From positions 1,860,001-1,924,000 of the forward strand of contig CM063243.1 of assembly GCA_032158295.1 (NCBI GenBank): a stretch of 64,000 bases of DNA, read 5' to 3'. Shown one piece after another: positions 50,005-61,362 of the stretch. Under the pieces are notes generated by a model. It saw only the letters and a program-made list of their open reading frames with translations, searched no databases and was not told the DNA's origin. Within the stretch, counting starts at the first letter, position 1. The number at the start of each line of letters is the position of its first letter. Source of the stretch: Pycnopodia helianthoides (Eukaryota > Echinodermata > Asteroidea > Forcipulatida > Asteriidae). Position numbers and translations under genes: made by a program.

Positions 50005-50720
50005 GGTACCTCATTGGATAAAACGGGTTGGTACCTAATAGGATAAAAGGGATGGTACCTCATTTGTTTTGCAAGGAATGGTTCCTCAATGAACTTAAAA
50101 GGAATGGTTCCTCATTAAACTTAAACGGAATGTTACCTCATTGGATTTAAAAGGGATGGTTCGGATAAAAGCGATGGTACCTCATTGGATTTAAAAAGGA
50201 TGTACCTTATTGGATAACAGAGATGGTACCTCATTGGATTTAAGGATGGTACCTCATTGGATTTAAAAGGGATGGTACCTCATTGGATTTAAAAGGGATG
50301 GTACCTCATTGGATTTAAAAAGGGATGGTACCTCATTGGATTTAAAAAGGGATGGTACCTCATTGGATTTAAGGGATGGTACCTCATTGGATTTAAAAAG
50401 GGATGGTACCTCATTGGATTAAAAAGGGATGGTACCTCATTGGATTTAAGGATGGTACCTCATTGGATTTAAGGGATGGTACCTCATTGGATTTAAAAAG
50501 GGATGGTACCTCATTGGATTTAGAAAGGGAGGTACCTCATTGGATTTAAAAGGATGTACCTCATTGGATTAAGGGATGGTACCTCATTGGATTTAAAAAG
50601 GGATGGTACCTCATTGGATTTAAAAAGGATGTACCTATTGGATTTAAAAGGGATAGTACCTCATTGGATAAAAGACATGGTACCTCACTATTGGATTTAA
50701 AAGGGATGGTACCTCATTGA
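50005..50720. repeat. Minisatellite, 24-28 bp units with GGTACC
   Basis: About 27 units of GGTACCTCATTGGATTTAAA plus AGGGAT. The central units (50220-50600) are nearly identical; the outer ones vary in length and sequence. The GGTACC palindrome is present in most units. Confidence 0.95.
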
Positions 50721-50951
50721 TACCATTATCTTATATTTACCTATCCACGCTGTAATAATTCAGGCCAAGGACATCTTAGATCTGCCTCTTGGACACAATT
50801 TTGTCCATTGCATCTTGGAGAAAGATGTCCAGTAGTGCCATTCAGGCCCATGTGTCCAAACTGGTTGCAGATGGTTACTTCTTTGGTTTCCTCAATGGCT
50901 ATCATGATGTGGGTGTATAGACTATGGTAGTCTGGTGTGTACTTGAATGTT

Positions 50952-51650
50952 GGCGTGTCGTGGCCGAGCGGTCAAGCGCACCGGTGTTCTCTGCTGAGCA
51001 GAGTGTTAACCGAGTCCCGTTCTTGACACTTGTGTCCTTAATAAGCGAGACTAATTGAGACCATTATTGCTCAACTGTTTGATGGGACGTAAAGCTGGAG
51101 GTTCTGTGTGTTGTAACGCGAGTAAAAGAGCCCAGTACACTTATTGCTGAGAGAATTAACTCTTTCGCTCCGGAATTTCGAATTTTGCGCCGTTTATACG
51201 TAATTAACTTCTGGAAATTCATACGCCCCTTCAAAGGAAAGCCAATGGCAGCAACTCAAAGCCGCTGAAACTAGGGTCAGAGTTCATCCAGATGGCAATA
51301 CGGCATAAATTATGTAAAAAAAGCACACGTCATGGGGATGCCCCGAATTATCTACAGTGACGTCAAGGAGCCGCTATGAGCGGCTTTCCGTAGGGAACGG
51401 GACATTTCTGTAAGCCGCTGTGAGCGGCTCGCCATAGCGAAAGTGTTAAGCCTCAAAGAGGAGTTTGCCCCGGTGTTTCTGGCCGTGGCTGCCGAGTGCT
51501 CCGCAGCACCTTGAAAATTCTTATAAGGTGCTGCATAATAGTCTCATATATAAAAATAAATTAAAAAACCCGTCTTAAAAACGTTTCTCTAAGCTTTGTT
51601 CAAGTGCCTTGAGTATTGGTAAGTGCGCTATATAAGACCCCGGTATTTTT
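50952..51650 (+). mobile_element. SINE, family A, split by a nested element
   Basis: The head GGCGTGTCGTGGCCGAGCGG and B-box area are at the left. The body breaks at 51156 and resumes at 51450 with CCTCAAAGAGGAGTTTGCCC. The tail ends TAAGTGCGCTATATAAGACC. Confidence 0.8.
51156..51449. mobile_element. TTAA-flanked MITE nested in the SINE
   Basis: 294 bp with TTAA at both ends (51156-51159, 51446-51449) and short inverted ends CTCTTTCGCT / AGCGAAAGTG. The inside has small hairpins (AGCCGCTATGAGCGGCT). Target preference TTAA suggests mobilisation by a piggyBac-like transposase; this is inference. Confidence 0.8.
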
Positions 51651-51825
51651 ATAATGTTGAAATGCGCAATTTTTTAAATTTCCTTCACTCATTAAAGGTT
51701 GGAAAACCAAGGTTCTTAAAGTTGTTGAATTGTCATAAGGTTTACCTGTTCTATTGTGTCCAGTTGAAGTGTTTTTAAAACAAGCTAATGTTAAAAACGA
51801 TGTCTAAGGTATGTTACCATTTCAA

Positions 51826-51880
51826 CTTTGCCTTCGAGAAAGACTCTGCAATGGTCAAAATGTCAGGCCATTAACCCTTT
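51826..51880 (+). ncRNA. Degenerate hammerhead-like motif
   Basis: CCTTCGAGAAAGACTCTGCA, ATGGTCAAAATGTCAGGCC. Same layout as 45552-45596 with a better-kept GTC-AGGCC side. Confidence 0.3.
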
Positions 51881-52034
51881 TTTTCCAACTTTCCACGAAA
51901 CCATAATATGGGGTCGAAAAACCTTACTGGTTATCTGGGCTCGATGTCACAAAGAGCCAAGATTGATCTTGAAAGATGCTAAGCAAAGTGTGATGTCGTG
52001 GTACAAATCACCATGGTGATACTGACAACCTGTC

Positions 52035-52399
52035 TTAAAGGGAGGGTATACCTTTGGTAATTACTCCCAAAACTAACGACCATAATAGCTTACTTGGTAA
52101 GAAAGCACTGCAGCTGTTGATAATGTATAACATTTTGAGAAACGATTCCCTTCAAAGGAATGTGGTTTATTTTAGGAGAGAGGGATTAAAATACATACTG
52201 AGAAACCAGATCGTGTATTCGAATTACAGATTATTCTTCCAGCTTGGTCAATAACCGCTCCAGATTTTCGACAATATCTGAAAAGGGCTACCACCATTTG
52301 AAATGAAACTTATACGGGTCGGTTTTATTGATATCTACATTTATATAGGGTTAAAACAATCGAACAGTTTCAAAAACCGAGTGTTTACTTTGCCTTTAA
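52035..52399. mobile_element. TTAA-type MITE
   Basis: TTAA, AGGGAGGGTATACCTTTGGT ... GTGTTTACTTTGCCT, TTAA. Related to 61363-61719 and more distantly to the GACACTGGACACC family. Confidence 0.75.
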
Positions 52400-52802
52400 G
52401 ATAAATCTTAGTGCTGTTTGAAATGGAACCCTGGTTCTATTTGTAGTTGATAAGCTCTTTCGTTGGTAAACTTGCTTATAGTTGTGCGGTTTACAAGAAG
52501 AATCACCATAATACCTGAGATAGAGTTTCGCTTATTCCTCACACATTCGAGCTCAACCGAAGCTCTAATTTTCCGGAGATCGTTTCTGTGCACAAGTCAA
52601 AAAGATTTAGGCAAGATGACTTGTCCTTCTCAAATTACAAAGCTGATCCACGGAGGGGGGGGGGGGGAGTAGATTTAATAGTCGTATTGATTTATGGTCG
52701 TATCAACCCTGGACAGTTCTACCTGAAAAATCAGCTTTGATATTTTAGTTTTATCCTATTATTCTAAGTAAAATCATGATGAATGCTTCTTGAAGATTTA
52801 GA

Positions 52803-52808
52803 TTTATT
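52803..52808 (-). terminator. Poly(A) signal AATAAA after the orphan terminal exon
   Basis: AATAAA on the minus strand starts three bases after the stop codon at 52812-52814. So close a signal would give a 3' UTR of only about 20-40 bases, unusual but possible. Confidence 0.45.
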
Positions 52809-52811
52809 CGT

Positions 52812-52973
52812 TCAGCCTGGTATGAAAAGCTTTTGCAAAGTTTGTGCGATGTCTTCTGGTCGTTTCTTTCGTATGGTGAGCTGCTTATAGAGTGTCGGAT
52901 CTAGATTGGAGATCCAGGGCCAGTGCTGTGTGTCGCTGGCTTCATGGATTGCTTTGAGACCTCTAGTGAGTAC
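52812..52973 (-). CDS. Candidate terminal exon of an unrecognised minus-strand gene
   Basis: An acceptor (CTCTCTTAG) at 52974-52982 leads into 53 codons ending at TGA (52812-52814). The encoded peptide begins VLTRGLKAIHEAS and continues HWPWISNLDPTLYKQLTIRK and PEDIAQTLQKLFIPG. It is amphipathic with Trp/Pro in the first half and looks like real protein more than random translation. No family recognised. Upstream exons would lie at higher coordinates; the 62-kb exon could belong to the same gene, but I found no link. A retroelement remnant is the alternative. Confidence 0.35.
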   Translation of the reverse strand, partial: VLTRGLKAIHEASDTQHWPWISNLDPTLYKQLTIRKKRPEDIAQTLQKLFIPG

Positions 52974-52999
52974 CTAAGAGAGTTCAGTCTTGGACGGTG

Positions 53000-54760
53000 T
53001 GCTTGGACAGGCTGATCAGGGCGCCCCCAGTAGTCGCACGCACCGGCACCCTAATCAGACTGATGGACAAACATCTTTATTTATTCATTTATTATCACTT
53101 TTTGTTTGTTTCACAGTTTATTGTGAGGTTACCGTTGCCTCAAGGTAGATATACTCTCTACCACTGATGACGTAGCAGCTTTAGGTAGTGATAGTGGTGT
53201 AGGAGTGGGTTCAATCTTTTATTTATCACCCATCAACACAACAGGCTTGTTATGTACACTCATAACAACGGAGCAAGCTCCCCCCCCCCAAAAAAAAAAA
53301 ACCAAACCAATCTCGCCCCCAACAAAGTCGCCCCCAGTTAAGCTGACACTGGTTTGTAACAATCTCGCCCCCGGACAATTTTTGTAATCAAATAAATTGG
53401 AAGAAAGGAAACGGGAATGTGCTTTTTTCAAGCAATGAAAACTCAGAAATGTTTTAACATTCTGGGAATAGATGGGATAGTAATAACAGTTTTTTGAAGA
53501 AAGAAGTTCTTGAAATGGTTAAATTGATACTGTACCAAAGGTTTGATTGTGTTCTAACACCCAGTTAATTTGGTGTTTGATGAACCTGTTTTTTCTTAAT
53601 AATCTAAGGATAAGGAGTTAGAGATGTAGAGAATCGTTTAACAAATTTGGTAGAAGTCTTGAGTTTTTCGGCGTAAAAAGTAAAAACTACAATTTTAAAT
53701 GAATAAAGATAACTGCGGCAATTCTTGGCAATAATAGGGCTGTCAATCATTCTGCTGCACAGGCATTTGTTAATGACATGAAAATGTCATTTCAAAAAGA
53801 TTTCACAGTGACATAAATTGACAGTGACATGATGACACTAAGGGGAGACGATCATCCACTTTGGATACTCAATCTAAACTATAAACAACCTTGCCTCCTC
53901 CCGTAATCCAATGTAGACTTGAGACTCGAAATCTTAAGACGGAGGTCATTCTGAGAAGAGATTGAAATATGAAACCCAGACCACTGGCTGTGCTGGTCTT
54001 CCGATATCGCACATCTCTCGCAGCATTCCTTATCTAGGCTGTAACGGTACACCAATCTAGTAAGATGAAGGTGGCGGGGTCTTGTAAGATTCAATATACA
54101 CTTCAATGGAGTAATGTCCACAACTTGGCTTGGGTTTCTTTATTCGTGGCGAAGATTAATTCGATCGTGAGAGGTCCTTCAGACAAAACAGTTATCCCGA
54201 ATTGTGTTTTTCTTAAAAACCAACAAACCCGGAACGACTTGTGCTGGATTCTGTTTAAAATGCTCTTCTGAAGGCAAACTTGGGGTCGGCTTGAGAATTT
54301 AGATGCAGAGAAATCATCAAGAAGCTTTTCATTTTTTTGGAAAGCGTGCTTTAATTGGGTATATTGTTTTTTGTTTTATAATGCAATTCGTACAACAGAA
54401 TTTTACCTTTCAGTATTTTGAATGTACCTAAACTGAACTAAACATTTATTATCTGTAGATATGATATCTAGTAATGATGTCTTTGGCTTCTGGCTACCGA
54501 AGCAGCATTATGAAAGCCACATCCATAGCCAATGCTGTTGTTCTAGTCGGAGTCCTATTGATCCCTTTCATAGGTCGCCATGGCCGAGGTCATGGGAACG
54601 CAAACGTGTGTACGCGCCACGCACAACTTGGCCAATGATAGGTTTTTCTTTTGATGTCTGTGAGGGCGCTGTTTGGACTTGTATCGATGAAACGCTGTGA
54701 TATGGAATCAAATCCAATGCACTGTAAGCAATCAGGAAATCTTTAATAATTCAATTTGGG
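53000..54760. other. Intergenic stretch without recognised gene
   Basis: Contains poly-C/poly-A low complexity at 53280-53300, CTCGCCCCC repeats to 53380, and an 80-codon open frame on the minus strand at 53879-54121 (IDs: RPRHLHLTRLVYRYSLDK, SSLKSTLDYGRRQG) that I cannot assign and that lacks good splice sites. Confidence 0.5.
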
Positions 54761-54764
54761 GGTG

Positions 54765-54850
54765 AACAAAGACGAAATGACCAGAGCAGGATTTGAACCT
54801 GCAGGTTGATGTGCTGGTGCTCTACCAACTGAGCTATATATAGCCCTATG
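54765..54850 (-). mobile_element. tRNA-derived SINE head, family B
   Basis: Minus strand: ATAGCTCAGTTGGTAGAGCA, then GGTTCAAATCCTGCTCTGGT. A- and B-boxes intact, acceptor stem not pairing. Confidence 0.7.
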
Positions 54851-55190
54851 AGTAGGCGGAGGTGTCTTTCTGTATCTCCAAACCGAACTGTCGCAGAAAT
54901 CTTTAATGACAACATGTGCTATGTTAACATGTGGGAGAGCTCTTGAAAATTGAGTATAAATGATTGTTTTTACATTTTCCTTTTTTTTTTTTTAAATGAA
55001 GGGACGTTAAAACAGTTTTCTGTTTTTACAAGAAACAAATTGTTTAAACAATAAATGACCGTCTTCTATTATGGTGTAGAACATGACGAGGGAGGTGCCA
55101 TTTTATTCCCAGTTATTGACCTTTATAAAGGTCGGTGAGTGAGTTGTGACCTTTGACATGGTTTTTAGCCAGCTGCAAACCTTAAACATG

Positions 55191-55536
55191 TTAAAGGGGT
55201 GTGTGCAACATAATGCTGATATTGAAAGTAAAAATATTCACATTTTACCCACAACTTACATGGTGTAAAGATGGTCATGCTGGGAAAACTTCCCTTGAAA
55301 TAGTTTTGCCTGTAATGCTGTAGGTTTTGAGAAATGAGTAAAGCCAGTAGTTTTGGGCGTCCAAAACATGCTGATTGAAAACGAGGAAAATAAGGGTTTT
55401 TCTCCCACTATTTTCTTGTGACTCTGATGACCAATTGAGTGAAACTTTCACATGTATATTATTTCATGAAGATGTTGGGTTGGTCACATTAAGTGCCTAT
55501 ATTGGCCTTTGACAGTTACCAATGTTGTTTGTTTAA
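55191..55536. mobile_element. TTAA-type MITE, relative of 8584-8943
   Basis: TTAA, AGGGGTGTGTGCAACATAAT, then ACAACTTACATGGTGTAAAG and the core TCTTGTGACTCTGATGACCA; the right end near TTAA 55533-55536 is eroded. Confidence 0.65.
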
Positions 55537-55539
55537 CAA

Positions 55540-56260
55540 ATCAAAATTGTTCCAGAAAAGGGATCATTTATGTTACATTTTATAACTTTATTTATTGAAA
55601 ATAATCTTGTTCTGTTAATGTTAAGATGTAACGCCTGAACCAACTGTACAAAGCAAAAACTAATACTTAAGGTCAAACACATGTACATACCATAAGGAAT
55701 AACTGAATGACACTAACAGATTTGACAGAAAACCACAAGTATTTATTTTTGAATATGAACGAATAAACCATCACGTAAACTTTATCACAGAGTAGAGGTC
55801 AGCTTTATATGCCTATATTTCTGCATTTGGCAGCACCGTGTCGACTGTAGAAAGTGACCCTCCTTTCTCAGCGGTTTTTGGGGGGATGAGCATGTGATGC
55901 CGATGTCACCTTGAGTGTCATGGCTGAGTTTAGATTATACACAGCATTTAAACAGTTGTGACCCTAGAGACTAAAGCAGCCACAAGTGGCTCATTCCAAA
56001 ATGCCCATAGCGGCCACAAATGGCTGCCAGGTTTGGCCTTCCATTCACACACAGAGGTCAGTCATGTCCAGAATTGAGGTATTTCCAATGTTTCCCATGT
56101 TGACATACTATTTACAATTGTCAAACAAAGCAGAGTTTCTGTATCATGTTGTTTTTGTGGGGACATTTCTACTGAAAAAAAATATTTTAAAAACGACAAC
56201 AGTAGCCATGTTTGGACGTAGTGTGATGATTATACTGCAGTGGCTTAATTAAAGACAATT
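55540..56260. other. Intergenic stretch, nothing recognised
   Basis: AT-rich, no convincing exon on either strand; the only curiosity is two near-copies of a GCCACAA(G/A)TGGCT motif at 55978 and 56013. Confidence 0.5.
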
Positions 56261-56262
56261 TG

Positions 56263-56640
56263 GCGTGTCTCGGTCAAGCACACCGGACTCAAGCTCTGGT
56301 GTTTCTGATCAGCAGAGTGTGGGTTCCAGTCCCGGTCTTGACACTTGTGTCCTTCAGCAAAGAACACTCGACCATTATTGCTTCATCCTTCAGATGGGAC
56401 GTAAAGCTGCAGATCCCATGAGTTTCGTATTGCACGTAAATTAACCCAGTAACACTTATCGCTAAGAGAAGGGGTTTGCCCTAGTTGTGGCAGTGGCTGT
56501 TGTTGCTACATAAATCCATCTCATAATTCATAAAAACTGAAAAACCTGTCTTCAAAATGTTTCTCTTTGTTCATAGGTGCATTGAGCACCTTATTGATGG
56601 ATACATGCGCTATACAAGACTCCAATATTACTATTATAAG
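56263..56640 (+). mobile_element. SINE, family A, full length
   Basis: A shortened head (GGCGTGTCTCGGTCAAGC), GTGTGGGTTCCAGTCCCGGT, TCCTTCAGATGGGACGTAAA and a tail GATACATGCGCTATACAAGA. Confidence 0.75.
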
Positions 56641-56665
56641 GCATTTTATTTATTTACTTTTTTTT

Positions 56666-57041
56666 TTAAAGGAACATTACAGAATTGGTTTTTGCTAACA
56701 AAACAGTTGCTGGCAGTGTAAGCACTTTATGTAATCCACCATATACATAAACTGAAAAACCTGTAAAAGTTTGAGATCGATCGGCCATCTTGGTCACGAG
56801 AAAATAGTGCAAAACCGATTACAAGTTTGCATGTGTTATACAATGCATGAATAAAACGCTCATGAGCGATAAACTCCAATCGGAAATTAGTTTGATTTAT
56901 TTCTCATCAAATATGGCATTTCAGCCAGAAATATTTCTAGGGATGTTTTCTACTATCATCATCATTAGACCGTGTAAGTTTTATGTAAATCTGTGATCAA
57001 AAGTACATTTTACAATTACCAATTCTGTAATGTGCCTTTAA
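56666..57041. mobile_element. TTAA-type MITE, AGGAACATTACAG family
   Basis: TTAA, AGGAACATTACAGAATTGG ... CCAATTCTGTAATGTGCCT, TTAA. Confidence 0.88.
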
Positions 57042-57179
57042 GCACCTGATAATAATCTTCTTCATCTCTATACAAATGAAATAAGTTATGCAGAGTTGTT
57101 ACCATGCATAATATTAATAAATTGGCATATTTTTTGTTGGTGTCACAGATAAAGACAATTAGAGTACAGCCATCTATGG

Positions 57180-57440
57180 CGGTCGGGTAATGGTTATCTT
57201 TCCTTGCCTTCCACCTCTAGGACCCTGGTTCAAATCCAGCCAGGGGCACTATGTGGATTTGGTTTTCAGTCCCTGGCTGATTGCGTGGGTTTTCCCTGGA
57301 ATAATTCTCCGGGGGTTTTTCCTCCCACATCTAAAACTGAAACCTACTTCTTTGTCTTCTCTCCATGGCCCAGGGTTCTTGGGCTAGTATAGTGATTAAG
57401 TTCGCTTTTCTGAGAGTCCCTGGCTTCACAACCAGAATTA
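57180..57440 (+). mobile_element. SINE, family D, most complete copy
   Basis: GCGGTCGGGTAATGGTTATC, B-box GGTTCAAATCCAGCC, GATTGCGTGGGTTTTCCCTG, CTTCTCTCCATGGCCCAGGG and a tail AACCAGAATTAATAAATAAA. Confidence 0.7.
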
Positions 57441-57477
57441 ATAAATAAATAAAATGAAATGAAATCTCTTTTAATGG

Positions 57478-57770
57478 AGTGTTACTCTGAAAGCAGTCGT
57501 CGGTTTTTGTCTCAACATTTCAAACAGTGTACCAGTAGCTTATTATTCAACACTCCCTCAAACGAGTTTTTTTTTTTTTAGACATGGTTGTACCTGCAAG
57601 CAGACCTGGAATTTCATCTATGAAAAGGCGAGGCCAATTTTATTTTGCAAAGGGCACTTCCATTGGAAAGTTTTATGGGAAACTTCTGAGGGGGGACCAA
57701 GGCCAAGACCAGGGGGGCAACAGAGGCCATGGCTGCCGTGTAATTCCAGCCTTGTGGAAGATTTACAAGG
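57478..57770. repeat. Hammerhead-like remnant plus dispersed repeat
   Basis: 57478-57535 carries GTCTCAACATTTCAAACAGT, an eroded version of the 20138-20178 motif. 57595-57765 is the inverted sister of 5935-6103 (GCAAAGGGCACTTCCATTGG). Confidence 0.5.
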
Positions 57771-58132
57771 ATGAGAAATTTCAGACTTTTATCGGAATTC
57801 GTTTTTTTGTTATGTCTGCCTGGTGAACAAAAGTAGCTGTTATTTTCTTCCAAAATAAAGAAGAAATCCTGCTCTTTAATCTACTTTTCTAGTGCTGAGG
57901 ACACTGTTCCTAAAAGCTCCCTGAATCTATAACTCCAGGGGTTTCAAAAAGGTGGGAATGCCACCTGTTCAACATACCTCCTAAAAATGTGGATTCTAGT
58001 TTCAGACCCTTTTTGTCGGCGGCGGTGACTCTCGCCCCTACTAATGTTCTGGTTGGATGGATGTCCCGTTGCTACCCACAAACCATTTATTCTGATTTAC
58101 ATAAAATGTAACATTTAGTCATTTCATACTTT

Positions 58133-58432
58133 GGAAGGCTAATCATCTTTGCTCGCAGCTGAGAAGCTGAATTGCGAAGGACGCTGCGCAGGCATGCAAG
58201 GGCGCCTTTTGGCAGCCAGCCACATCGACCCATATATGACCACGGAGCACAGCAGGAGATCAAAAATGTTTGATTTTTACAGAGGGAGGAAAACCAGAGG
58301 GCCTGGAGAAAACCCCCTTGTGGCACAGGAGAGAACCAACGCACAACTCTACTCACAAATACCCTTAGCCGGGAATTGAACCAGGGCCACAGTGGTGAGA
58401 GGCGAGCGCTTTACACACTTGCCACCTAGGCT
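58133..58432 (-). mobile_element. SINE, family C, full length, inverted
   Basis: CAGCTGAGAAGCTGAATTGC at the 3' end, AGAGGGAGGAAAACCAGAGG, and GGGAATTGAACCAGGGCCAC then GAGGCGAGCGCTTTACACAC at the head. Confidence 0.8.
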
Positions 58433-58581
58433 ATATGCCACTCACCAAATTTCAGACTCCATTAAAATTTGTCGTGGAAACCTTGGAAGATATGGACCAG
58501 TGATAAAGCCCAGGGACTAATGAAGCTAGAGACTGAAAAACCATTAGTGCAAGCTCGTTAATGTACTGGTACTGTTGATTG

Positions 58582-58958
58582 TTAAAGACACTGGACACCT
58601 TTGGTAATTGTCAAAGACCAGTCTTCTCACTTGGTGTATCTCAACATATGCACAAAATAACAAACCTGTGAAAATTTGAACTCAATTGGTTGTCGAAGTT
58701 GCGAGATAATAATGGAAGAAAAAACACCCTTGTCACACGAAGTTGTGTGCTTTCAGATGCTTGATTTCGAGACCTCACGCGTGAGGTCTCAAAATCAATT
58801 CAAATAAATTACTTCTTTCTCAAAAACTACGTTACTTCAGAGGGAGCCGTTTCTCACAATGTTTTATACTATCAACAGCTCTCCATTGCTCGTTACCAAG
58901 TAAGTTTTTATGCTAACAATTATTTTGAGTAATTACCAATAGTGTCCAGTGCCTTTAA
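58582..58958. mobile_element. TTAA-type MITE, GACACTGGACACC family
   Basis: Near-identical to 34721-35106 with the same central 22-bp palindrome (58769-58790) and TTAA on both sides. Confidence 0.9.
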
Positions 58959-58959
58959 A

Positions 58960-59935
58960 AGCCCCTCAATATCTAGGTCTTTTTTTTCACCACCCTCTAC
59001 AGCAGGCAATCACCTTATAAATATATTAAACACGTGACATTTCTAGAATTCATGTAACTGTAACATTACAATGTGTCCTGTGTGAGATAGATTTAATGCT
59101 GTACTTGTACTTGTCATAAATCATAAATTTTTTATTCAGAATTCAAGAAATGAACATTAAAATCATCCGACACATAGGCCCTAATCCATGCAATTTATAT
59201 GCAATTTTTTTTGCAAATTGGCTTTTTTTCATGCCACAACGAGAATCAAGGACAAACTGTATTACAGAGAGTGGATGTCAATCTAAAACTAATATTATTA
59301 TGTTTTTGTTTCCACTGAAGAGTGGAAATCAGGAAATCAAACCCAAGAAATTAACCCCATCGCAACCCCATGTTTGTTTCACACTTGATGAAATATTAAG
59401 TGGGGGTTGGGGTGGGGTGGGGGAGGGGGAGTGAACACCCTGGGGTTATCTCACTTGACCTCCACTCTCAAGCTGGGGTAGCTATTTCTGGAGAAACGGC
59501 CATTTCCTGGGTGTTTGCCGGGGCTGGCAACCAGTGTGAATCAATCAACCAATGTCCGTTTCACACTTGATTGCAATTTTACTGGGGGAAAAAAAATTAA
59601 CTCTCAGTATGCTAAGAACACTCGGTATGCTATGAACCCCTTCAGTTATTTAGCTCAACCCTTTAGAGACTGTTTATTTCTTTACAATCATCACCGTACG
59701 CCGGGACCTTGCTAATCTTGTTGAGTTTTTGCCCCCGTTATTTTTAGGGGAAAATGTCAGGAAGATTATTAAGAAACAGAAACACATGGTTTTGTTTTGG
59801 AATTGTACATTCTCTATTAACATGGGAAACATTTGAAAATGTCAATTTGGTCCGACACCTTTCTTTGACCCTCTTGTTTGAGCGAGAGAAGTCCAATCTT
59901 TCAGCCGTTTGTGGCCGCTAAGGGTTCACGCTACT
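58960..59935. other. Intergenic, with one dispersed repeat
   Basis: About 59440-59640 shares GTAGCTATTTCTGG..GGCCATTTC and CTCGGTATGCTA with 60170-60370. The G-rich tract 59401-59431 is low complexity. No gene. Confidence 0.5.
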
Positions 59936-59937
59936 CT

Positions 59938-60165
59938 AACCCTCCTACTGTCGGTGACTCTTGGCAACATTTTCCAGTGAGTTGACCAACCATTTGAAAC
60001 CATTCGACTGCCAAGGTTGTGTATTGTGGCACAACCTGTGCACAGAACTAACTGTGTACTGTGTACATGCATTCCCTCATGGTATCATATTGCAGGCTGG
60101 CATAGTTTATCTATCATTCAAAACCGCTTGAATGGTATTGAATGGTCAGACAGCAAGAGGGCTAA
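59938..60165. mobile_element. Complete MITE, inverse of 2703-2926
   Basis: TAACCCTCCTACTGTCGGTG at the left, GTCAGACAGCAAGAGGGCTA at the right; the inside has CAGCCTGCAATATGATACCA as complement. Confidence 0.78.
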
Positions 60166-60366
60166 AGCTGGAGTAGCTATTTCTGGAATGGCCATTTCCC
60201 GGGTGTTTGCCAGGGTGGGCCCCTTGCAAAGCTCTTTTCACACTACAGAGCCAACTCTCACGGGAAGAATTAATGCAAACACTCGGTATGCTAACCCCAG
60301 GGTTATCTGGCTCAACCCTACTCCCAAGCAGGGGGTAACCGTAGTGTTAGCCAGAGGGGCATCTGG

Positions 60367-60450
60367 GTGTATTTTGGACACCCTGTTTTAAATTTGGACA
60401 CCCTGTTTTAAATTTGAACACCCTGTTTTAAATTTGGACACCCTGTTTTA
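60367..60450. repeat. Four tandem copies of a 21-bp unit
   Basis: TTTGGACACCCTGTTTTAAA repeated four times with one G-to-A change. Confidence 0.95.
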
Positions 60451-60845
60451 CCTGTATTGTAAATGAATATTTTTGACTTTTTTTAATTTTCAGCCAATCT
60501 GGACACCCTTTTACCAAATCCTGGCTAAAACCCTGGGGTATCTATTTCCCAGGAAAAGGCTAGAGCTCAGGAGTTTGCCAGAATTCAGCCGTGAAAAGTT
60601 TAATCAATTTTGTGAATTTCCTAAGAAAAATCATCCAGTATGAAATGGCCTTCAGAACACTATTACGAATAAGCATGCGTGCTGTCGAATCGTCTCTATC
60701 GTTTGTGAAATACACTTTTGCTTTTGCATGGTTTTTCTTGGTGCTATAGTAAGCACAAAAATTGCTTCCCGCTAAACGGCTGTATATGAAACTAGGCCAC
60801 AAGCTTCACAGCCATTATGTTCCCAGCAGCGTTCCAAAAGCTACC

Positions 60846-61050
60846 TGGGCCCAACTTCATAGAGCTGCTTGAGCAGAAAAGTATGCTTAACAACTTCTTG
60901 CTAAGCGAAAATAAGCAAGGATACCAGTCATTAGATTGTACATGTGACATGGTATTTTGGCTGGTGACCTTATTCAGCTTAGCATAATTTTGCTATGCTT
61001 AACTACTTTTAGTGCTTAGACCTAAGCAGCTCTATGAAATTGGTCCCTGG
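60846..61050. mobile_element. GGGCCCAA-type MITE, complete
   Basis: GGGCCCAACTTCATAGAGCT to AGCAGCTCTATGAAATTGGT; inner CTTAACAACTTCTTGCTAAG and GGTGACCTTATTCAGCTTAG. Confidence 0.75.
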
Positions 61051-61362
61051 TCCATAAGGTTGGTAATACATGTTATGTGGGACGACAAATTCCAATCACG
61101 TTATACAGATAGGTGTTGTGCTAAAATGGAAAATCATTTGTCATTTTTTATTAGCCCTAGGCCGCCAATATCATCTCCCAAAAGCACAATAAAATATTCA
61201 TTGTCCATTTCTTTGCGGATTCAGCTATGCCGGCAGTTGCAACATAAATGTTCGTGTACACGCATATAAAAAGTACTGAAATAAAACAACTTGCCGCTTG
61301 CTTTACCGACAGAAAAGACCCCTGTACCGATGACGTCATGGCTTGTTTCACAACATACCTTA

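Noticed and set aside
49721..50038. 105-codon open frame on the plus strand
   Set aside because: Runs into the minisatellite, no recognisable domain, and unremarkable composition for AT-rich DNA.
53879..54121. 80-codon open frame on the minus strand with protein-like composition
   Set aside because: An in-frame stop lies directly upstream, splice sites are poor and I recognise no family; kept only as a note in the description of 53000-54760.
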